DNA of 64,000 nt from Daucus carota subsp. sativus (Eukaryota > Streptophyta > Magnoliopsida > Apiales > Apiaceae), in assembly GCF_001625215.2 (NCBI RefSeq), contig NC_030384.2:39342390-39406389 (forward strand), read 5' to 3'. Below, piece after piece: positions 57,430 to 64,000 of this stretch (positions are counted from its first letter, which is position 1; every line of letters begins with the position of its first letter). The notes under the pieces are model-generated. The model did no database searches. It saw nothing but the letters and a program-made list of their open reading frames with translations, and was not told the DNA's origin. The position numbers and the translations under genes are program-made.

Positions 57430-59336
57430 CCTTTTAAGGATAGTTTTGAAATGCGTAGAATTGACAATTGAGTGGGACATCCAGAAAAGGAAAGGAGTAA
57501 GTAGTTAGAACAACTCCAATGAAATGTGGTTTTTTGGGAGGTGTTCAAAAACAAAATCGTGCGAGTTAGGATCAAAAGATTCAAAACGGACAATATTGTG
57601 CTATTATCGAGTTAGGTTCGCTTAGTTTAAACAAATTTGTAAAAATGTTAAATTTTTAAACAAATTTGTAAAAATATTAAATTTTTAGGAAATGTTTGCA
57701 AAATAACTAGGTTGCATGTGGTTGCAACAGGCCGCATATAGTATTTTTGTAAATATTTTAAAAAGTTTGGTATTTTTGTAAAATATTTTAAAAAATGTAG
57801 TATTTTCGCTAAAACAATTTAGACTTAAGTATTTATTACTGATTTGTCTTCAATAATAATTCGGAATAGTTAAATTATTAATGCCGATTATTATTTCATC
57901 GCACCTTCCTGAATTTTGTATTTGATTTTGCTTGGTATTCTTAGATTTTTGCAATATAACTTGAATGTAATTGTTCTATTTTAGTTGTTCAATTGCTGAT
58001 GTTATTTCCAACAATAGATTCATGAGACAGAAATGGAGGAGGCGTGAGATCGATCCTCGAGTTGTATAATAATTAATAAGATGTCCAAATAGGATTTAAC
58101 CTGGACAGTATCCTGTATTCGTAATAATCTAAGAAGACGTGTAAAATGAAAATTCTGGAAATAAAATATACTCCCTTCGATGCTAGTTACATGTTCATTT
58201 TATAATTAAAGAATTTAAATTTATATATATTTAACTAAATATTAAAAAGTATTTATTTATAATTTTACAAAATAACAAGACACGTTATAAAGTATACTAG
58301 ATATCCTCAATGATATATTTTTTGTTGTTGTTTTAGTTATACAATCATATCATGAGGATTATTTGGTTGTTTAATATGGTACAGTAGAATAAATAAAAAA
58401 TATAACTTAATATTTGATAAACGTTCATGATTACTAAATAATATTTCTATGCAATATTTGAATATATAAATATGAATTATACTTTTTATGTCAGGAATTG
58501 GTTTTGGGAATAGAATGTGACTCTTATTCTCTGGAGTTTTTTCATAACCACATAACTTCTTTAATTTTTTTACAAAAATGTTGTTGCAAATTTTCAATAT
58601 TTTAAAAATACTATTTTTTATAAATTATTTATAAAAATACGACTTACAACTTCTGCAAACTCATTTGCTAACAACATTTTGTGACAGTTGCAAATAGTTG
58701 CAAATGAGAAATTAATTTGTAACTTCTGTAACAAATACGGCTTGCAACTTCTGCAAACTCATTTGCAACGCCATCTACAACAATTACAAATGAGAAATTT
58801 CATTTGACTTATGCAATTTCATTTGCAACAGTTGCAAACTGATGTTACAAATGATGTTACATAAGCTGCAAGTCGTATTTTTGTATAAATAGTCTTTATT
58901 CTTTTCATGTTTAAAATTAACTAGAATTAGGTTTTATAAAATAAATATGATTCTTATTTAAATTCATAATTACTATCTTTATTTCTTATGTTCGGTTGTA
59001 ATTTAAATATAGTTGTTAACCATGGTTAAAAAATATAATGCATAATATGAAATATTTATAATTTTTTTTAAAAATTGCTTATGACATGGGTGTTAAATCT
59101 ATACATAAAAAAAATTCACTCCATACTAATAAAAATTAAAACAAATGTATATACACATATATACACACGCGGGAGGGAATAATTGTGAAACAATTTTAAA
59201 ATTCGTGCAATGTGAAGCATGTCTGGGACTCTTGGGCCGTGGGTTAGGTTGTGCGGGGACTGGTGTGACTTGTTGCTGGTAGACTCAACTCGGCCGACAG
59301 AGACGAGAGAATATACCACAAGATTTCTTTCGATTA
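57430..59336. other. Gene-free DNA with GTTGCAA-rich low-copy repeats
   Basis: No gene is seen. Segments at about 57620-57800 and 58560-58890 contain many TTGCAAC/GTTGCAA and TATTTTTGTAAA motifs like those in the 40814-41695 array. A lone Stowaway-like end (CTCCCTTCGATGCTAG) is near 58171. Confidence 0.5.
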
Positions 59337-59640
59337 CTCTTTTGGTCTTTATTATAAGGCATTCAGATTTTTTCACACAATTTTAGGTGCTTTGACCAAC
59401 TATTTAAAATTATTTTTTTTAAATTATTTTTTTTAATTAAAATATATATCATATATTTTAATTCAGAATTTTTTTTTTTAAGTAGATGGTCAAAACACCT
59501 AAAATTATGTGCCAAAAGTCTTGGTGTCTTATAATAAGGAAAAAAAAAATTTTAAAAAAAAATAATTTTAAGTAGATGGTCAAAACACCTAAAATTATGT
59601 GCCAAAAGTCTTGGTATCTTATAATAAAGTCTAGAACGAG
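59337..59640. mobile_element. Stowaway-type MITE with its right part duplicated
   Basis: The left end CTCTTTTGGTCTTTATTATAAGG matches the 35164 element. The right part AAGTAGATGGTCAAAACACC through CTTATAATAA occurs twice, at about 59480-59537 and 59570-59628, separated by an A/T-rich spacer. Confidence 0.65.
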
Positions 59641-60024
59641 TAGTATCAAATTGGGTAGATAAATAAATCATTTAAATGCGAACACACTGATGCTAGGAGT
59701 AGTTTGTAGTACAAATTTTAAGTTTTATTCTTTGACCGGTTGTTGGGAATTGGGACTTGGGAACCATTAGTCGCCGGTACTACTAGTACATGACAAATTT
59801 ATTAGTAGTCTCAATTTTATATGATTTCATTTTTAATTGTTTAAGTCATATTTTAATTTTTTTATAAAAAAATTATTTATAAACAAAAAAATATTTTAAA
59901 TATTAAATTTTGTACAAAAAATAAGAATTTTAAAATAATTTATAAAATCATATTATATAAAAAAAACTTAAAATATGTGTCGACTTCTATGGCCCAAGCG
60001 TATAGAATAAGGACACGAGGAGTA

Positions 60025-60246
60025 CTCCATTTGTCGTCTCATTATAAGAGTCGTTTTTACACTTAATTTGAGGTCTACAAAAACACACATCTATATATTA
60101 TTTTTCAATTTTTTTTTCAAGATAAAAGTTTAATATCTATTTTTTTATTAAAAAAAATTTTGAAAAATAATATATACAGAAATTCTTTTTTACACCTCTA
60201 ATTACGTGTAAAAAACCAAAACGCCTCTTATTAGGTCCAGAGGGAG
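60025..60246. mobile_element. Stowaway-type MITE
   Basis: 222 bp from CTCCATTTGTCGTCTCATTA to the inverted TTATTAGGTCCAGAGGGAG, flanked by TA. Confidence 0.8.
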
Positions 60247-60248
60247 TA

Positions 60249-61211
60249 ACAAATTCCCACTAAGTTATAGATAGCAGCAGCCGCCCTCCTCTCCTCTCCT
60301 CTATTTATAATTTGCATTAATATGAATTAACGGGGTGTATTTAACTAGAATTTTAATGAATTAATATTAATTTATAAATTTTAATGAAATATATATGCTT
60401 TTACTTTTATTAGGATTATTGATAACATGTCACAGAGTTGATATAGATACTTTAAGATTTAAGCACAATGTTGTAAAATCTTATAAATTTTGGTGAGATT
60501 TGAAAGATTTAAAATATATTGAACAATCTCACAAAATCCACCATATCCACCATGTCTAAAAAAATATATCATCATTTCAATATCATTTTGATGGATATTA
60601 AACAATCTCAATTGAATACAATTGGATTTTAAGCCTAACTTATAATCCTAGTTGAATATCTTGTAGTATAATATAAAATCTTAATTGAATATCCTAATAT
60701 TTTTATAATTTTTTTAAATCAGAGTTAAATACTCTCGGATTTCATCATTATGAAAAATCTTTATAATACTAGTTGAACACACCTCCTTAAGTTTAAGTTT
60801 AAATTATAAGGGATTACATTTCAAAATATATATTTACATAAAAAATTATATATCTTTATAAAGAAAATAAAAAAATTACATTTCAAAATATATGAAACAT
60901 ATATATTTATCTCAAAAAGGATATATATTTTGAGAGCGAGGAAATATAGTTAAGAACTACACGTGTGTGGGTGTGGACACGTACAATTAAACCTCTTTAA
61001 AGTAATAACGCTGATACTAATGAAAAAAATTACTTTATCAAGTTTATTACTTTATTGAGAGTAAAAATATACTATTTATATTATGTTGGGACTAAAAAAA
61101 ATATTACTTTAGTGAGGATATTATTTTATCGATTATTATTTAATCGAGTTTCAACTGCAATAATGATTATCCTCTATCAAAATATTGATCGACAAAATCT
61201 TTTACGATTTT
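60249..61211. other. Gene-free AT-rich DNA
   Basis: I see no gene or element I can support. Confidence 0.5.
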
Positions 61212-61379
61212 TCTAGTGTGTGCCCATGGAAACATGCTAAGCGCGGAATTTTATATTTTATAAATTTAACTCATTTTTATTGATTTTTATATAATAGTGG
61301 ATCCCTTACCTATATAAAAATCACACCAATTAAAATTTCTCAAGCGGAAGATTTAAGTATGCGCAATGAGTACACCAGA
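61212..61379. mobile_element. MITE of the TCTRGTGT-ended family, copy 2
   Basis: 168 bp from TCTAGTGTGTGCCCATGGAA to, on the other strand, TCTGGTGTACTCATTGCGCA. It shares the ACATGCTAAGC block and the overall plan of the element at 30269-30444. No clear target duplication is visible. Confidence 0.7.
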
Positions 61380-61593
61380 CATACCCAATCTTTTATGTAT
61401 GCAGAACTAATTTATAAAATCTGATATACCGGAATATACGGTAAAAACTGATAACGCACGTTCTGAAAAGTATGGTACAAATTGGCAACTCCCAATTTTA
61501 TTATTCGTGCGTGGCAGCTTGAAAACTCGTATTTTTAACTCTCTTCAGTTTTAACCCTGGTGCACTCTGGATATCAATCTCTCCTCCGCCCCC

Positions 61594-61603
61594 TTTATAA
61601 ATA
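61594..61603 (+). promoter_or_regulatory. TATA box of the DAHP synthase gene
   Basis: TTTATAAATA lies about 175 bases before the ATG. A CT-repeat (61628-61645) about 30 bases on is a typical plant pyrimidine patch near the start site or in the 5' UTR. Confidence 0.65.
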
Positions 61604-61768
61604 TTTTACCAACCCCCGCCCAACCACCCTCTCTCTCTCTCTCTCGACAAGCTTCTCCTTTGCTCATTTCTCTCCACCTAACACCTCTCTCTTATATTTA
61701 AACAACCCCATTTCCATTCCAATCCTTGAAAAAGAAAAACACAATCTTCTCTCTCTAACAACCCAAAC

Positions 61769-63721
61769 ATGGCCTTATCACACACCCTCTTCCACACAAT
61801 CTCCCCTCTCCACTCAACCAAATCGCCCCACACTCAAAACCCATCTCTCTTCCTCAGATCCAACCGACCCCACAACCCCATCTCCGCCGTTCACGCCGCC
61901 GACCCCAGCAAGACCACCAAAGCAACCCCGCCGCTAAAGTGGTCCATTGACAGCTGGAAAACCAAGAAAGCTTTGCAACTCCCTGAGTACCCTGACAAGA
62001 ATGAGCTTGACAAGGTGTTGAAGACGCTGGAGGATTTCCCGCCGATTGTGTTTGCCGGAGAGGCGAGGCATTTGGAGGAGAGATTGGCTGATGCGGCCAT
62101 GGGGAAGGCGTTTTTGCTGCAAGGAGGGGATTGTGCTGAGAGTTTCAAGGAGTTTAGTGCTAATAATATAAGGGATACTTTCAGGATTATTCTTCAGATG
62201 AGTGTTGTTCTCATGTTTGGTGGTCAAATGCCTATTGTTAAGGTATTCTTCTGCTTTCTTGCCTGATTATATTCTTACATGTTTCAATTATGTTTGATTA
62301 TATACTTGCATCATGTTTATGCTTCAAAGATTATAACTTTCCGTGTATGTGTGTGTAGTGTAGATTTAAATGAATTTTACCTGCAAAGCTGAGACTGGTG
62401 ACTGGTAGTACAGTGATGGTGATTTGTGCTACTGTGTGGTGATGGTGATTTGTGGTTTGTAGAGTTTGTCGGCCTAAATAGCATGTAGGGGACATGACCT
62501 TGCATATATGATATGTGATCGTAATATTGATAGTGATGTTGAAATTTGATTAGATATTAAGCTTTGCTAAAATTAGCCTAAATCAAAAGGGTTAACGAAT
62601 ATGTTTTTAGTTGGAAAGTAGTGTAACATGTCTGTATCTTTAGTTCGTTATGTGTGGCAGACAGATGCCTGTTGGCAAGGCATTGCTTTCAATTAATTTT
62701 TGAAATTAGATATCAATTTGTCGTATTTGAACATATATAGACATTAATAACGTCTTGATTCAAAAGTTCGGTATGACGGTTATCAAGGTATGTCGGTTTA
62801 TGATAACCGACAATATTCGTTTTCATTCTTTTGCTACTTGATTCTAAAATCGATTATATTAAGTTTTGTTTTCAAAAATAAACTACAATCTTAGAACCAT
62901 CTATCTACTGATTGTTATTAAATTGCTAAATAAATTTTTTAGGTGGGAAGAATGGCTGGTCAGTTTGCCAAACCCAGGTCAGATACACACGAGGAGAAGG
63001 ATGGAGTGAAATTGCCAAGTTATAAAGGGGACAACATAAACGGTGATGCTTTCGATGTTAAATCCAGAACCCCAGATCCTCAAAGACTCATAAGGGCTTA
63101 TACTCAAGCTGCAGCAACACTAAATCTTCTCAGGTCCTTTGCAACCGGAGGTTATGCTGCAATGCAGAGAGTTACACAATGGAATCTTGATTTCGTTGAA
63201 AACAGTGAGCAAGGAGATAGGTAATTTAAGCTGCAACAATTTTGACATATTCTCTTGTTCTGAGTCATATGGGTGATATATGTCTCTTTGACATCTATCC
63301 TAAATAATTAATACTTGAACGTCTGATGAGTTATAGTATATGTGTCATGCCAACATGAAGGCACATATCTTGGCTTCTAGAGCTGATATTTACAATTGCA
63401 ATTGGTTTCAAAGGTCTAACTTTCACAATCTGATGGTTTGATAGGTACCAGGAATTGGCTCACAGAGTTGATGAAGCTTTGGGATTTATGGGTGCTGCAG
63501 GCTTAACTATTGACCACCCTATAATGGCAACAACTGACTTTTGGACTTCCCATGAGTGCCTGCATTTGCCTTATGAGCAAGCCCTCACTAGAGAAGATTC
63601 AACCTCTGGCCTTTACTATGATTGTTCTGCTCACATGATCTGGGTTGGGGAGCGCACTCGGCAACTAGAGGGGGCACATGTGGAGTTTCTACGAGGAGTT
63701 GCTAATCCCCTTGGAATCAAG
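61769..63721 (+). CDS. DHS: Class II 3-deoxy-D-arabino-heptulosonate 7-phosphate (DAHP) synthase, plastid (partial)
   Basis: Three exons, 61769-62242, 62943-63220 and 63445-63721, give 343 residues in frame, and the gene continues past the right edge. DAHP synthase joins phosphoenolpyruvate and erythrose 4-phosphate, the first step of the shikimate pathway. Residues 1 to about 50 are a Ser/His/Pro-rich transit peptide. The catalytic part opens with [31 protein letters not shown] carries Cys122, equivalent to the metal-binding Cys of the Mycobacterium type II enzyme. [13 protein letters not shown] starts at residue 160, and the last exon has [19 protein letters not shown]. Start choice: the ATG at 61769 begins the transit peptide. 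The frame opening at 61560 is out of frame with the enzyme. The His, Glu and Asp metal ligands of the C-terminal half are outside the window. Confidence 0.96.
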
Positions 63722-64000
63722 GTATTGCATCAGGCTAATATTGATCGACTAGATTACTCATAGTGCTTAATTATTGACTGGAGTGTTCAATTGTGCATAT
63801 GCATTTGTTAATTGTTTGTTATACTAGTATCTGTAATTAGATTATTACATGAGCTGCAGTCAGTGTTGCTTCAAGCGCCACAATTAAAATCAGGCTAATG
63901 GAATACTATTTGTTAGGACTTTCACAGCCTGGCTGAGACTTAGAGAGGTAAACGATAGAATAACCAACTAGAGCATAATGTAGGAACAAATTAATAGTCA
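63722..64000 (+). other. DAHP synthase intron 3 (partial)
   Basis: It begins GTATTGC after ...LGIK. No further exon is readable before the window ends. Confidence 0.8.

Noticed and set aside
59116..59376. 86-codon minus-strand frame over a GC-richer patch (59200-59310)
   Set aside because: It overlaps a Stowaway MITE end and shows no family motif. The GC-richer patch may be a remnant of unknown origin, but nothing supports a gene.
61560..61937. 125-codon frame upstream of and overlapping DAHP synthase
   Set aside because: It is in another frame, starts upstream of the TATA box, and is Pro/Thr-rich only because the transit-peptide region is C-rich.

Overview
The window is a 64-kb piece of a plant nuclear genome. 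It is AT-rich, its protein genes are split by many GT-AG introns, several products carry plastid targeting sequences, and the spaces between genes are full of miniature transposons (MITEs). Gene content (plastid L29, an R2R3-MYB, an EPF-like peptide, class II DAHP synthase, UBP3/4) indicates an angiosperm, most likely a eudicot. I cannot name the species from the sequence alone.

Layout from left to right. At 55-2646 (-) lie the first three coding exons of a UBP3/UBP4-type ubiquitin-specific protease, whose 3' part is off the left edge. At 3885-5538 (+) is nuclear RPL29 for the plastid ribosome. From 5.5 to 15.8 kb there is gene-poor DNA with MITEs and microsatellites. At 15968-17110 (+) is a three-exon R2R3-MYB of the MYB53/92/93 type. 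From 19.4 to 22.5 kb is a transposon cluster: a Harbinger-type MITE, a second MITE and a Helitron with a clear 3' hairpin. At 23031-23102 (-) is tRNA-Glu(CTC). At 23911-29230 (-) is an 11-exon plastid HAD-family phosphatase. At 30846-31876 is a MULE-type MITE with a 10-bp target duplication. At 32742-33180 (-) is EPFL1. At 36736-49686 (-) is a 14-exon conserved gene of unknown function with an intact, very young Ty1/copia retrotransposon (43325-48596) in intron 4 and a triplicated ~303-bp repeat in intron 8. At 50427-54889 (-) is a three-exon membrane/coiled-coil protein, probably plastid. From 55 to 60 kb are more MITEs, one of which carries a nested LINE-derived insertion. At 61769-63721 (+) are the first three exons of plastid class II DAHP synthase, cut by the right edge.

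The genes are not an operon or a cluster with one shared function. Four products are predicted to act in or on the plastid: RPL29 in translation, the HAD phosphatase, the membrane/coiled-coil protein, and DAHP synthase at entry to the shikimate pathway. MYB92/93 and EPFL1 are developmental regulators. No new multi-gene system was found. The most notable structures are a perfect 50-bp-arm palindrome in a HAD intron, the LINE-in-MITE nest whose empty site can be read from another copy in the same window, the Helitron with a possible captured exon, and the young copia element.

Exon boundaries were read by eye from GT-AG sites, reading-frame continuity and recalled family sequences. No alignment was run.
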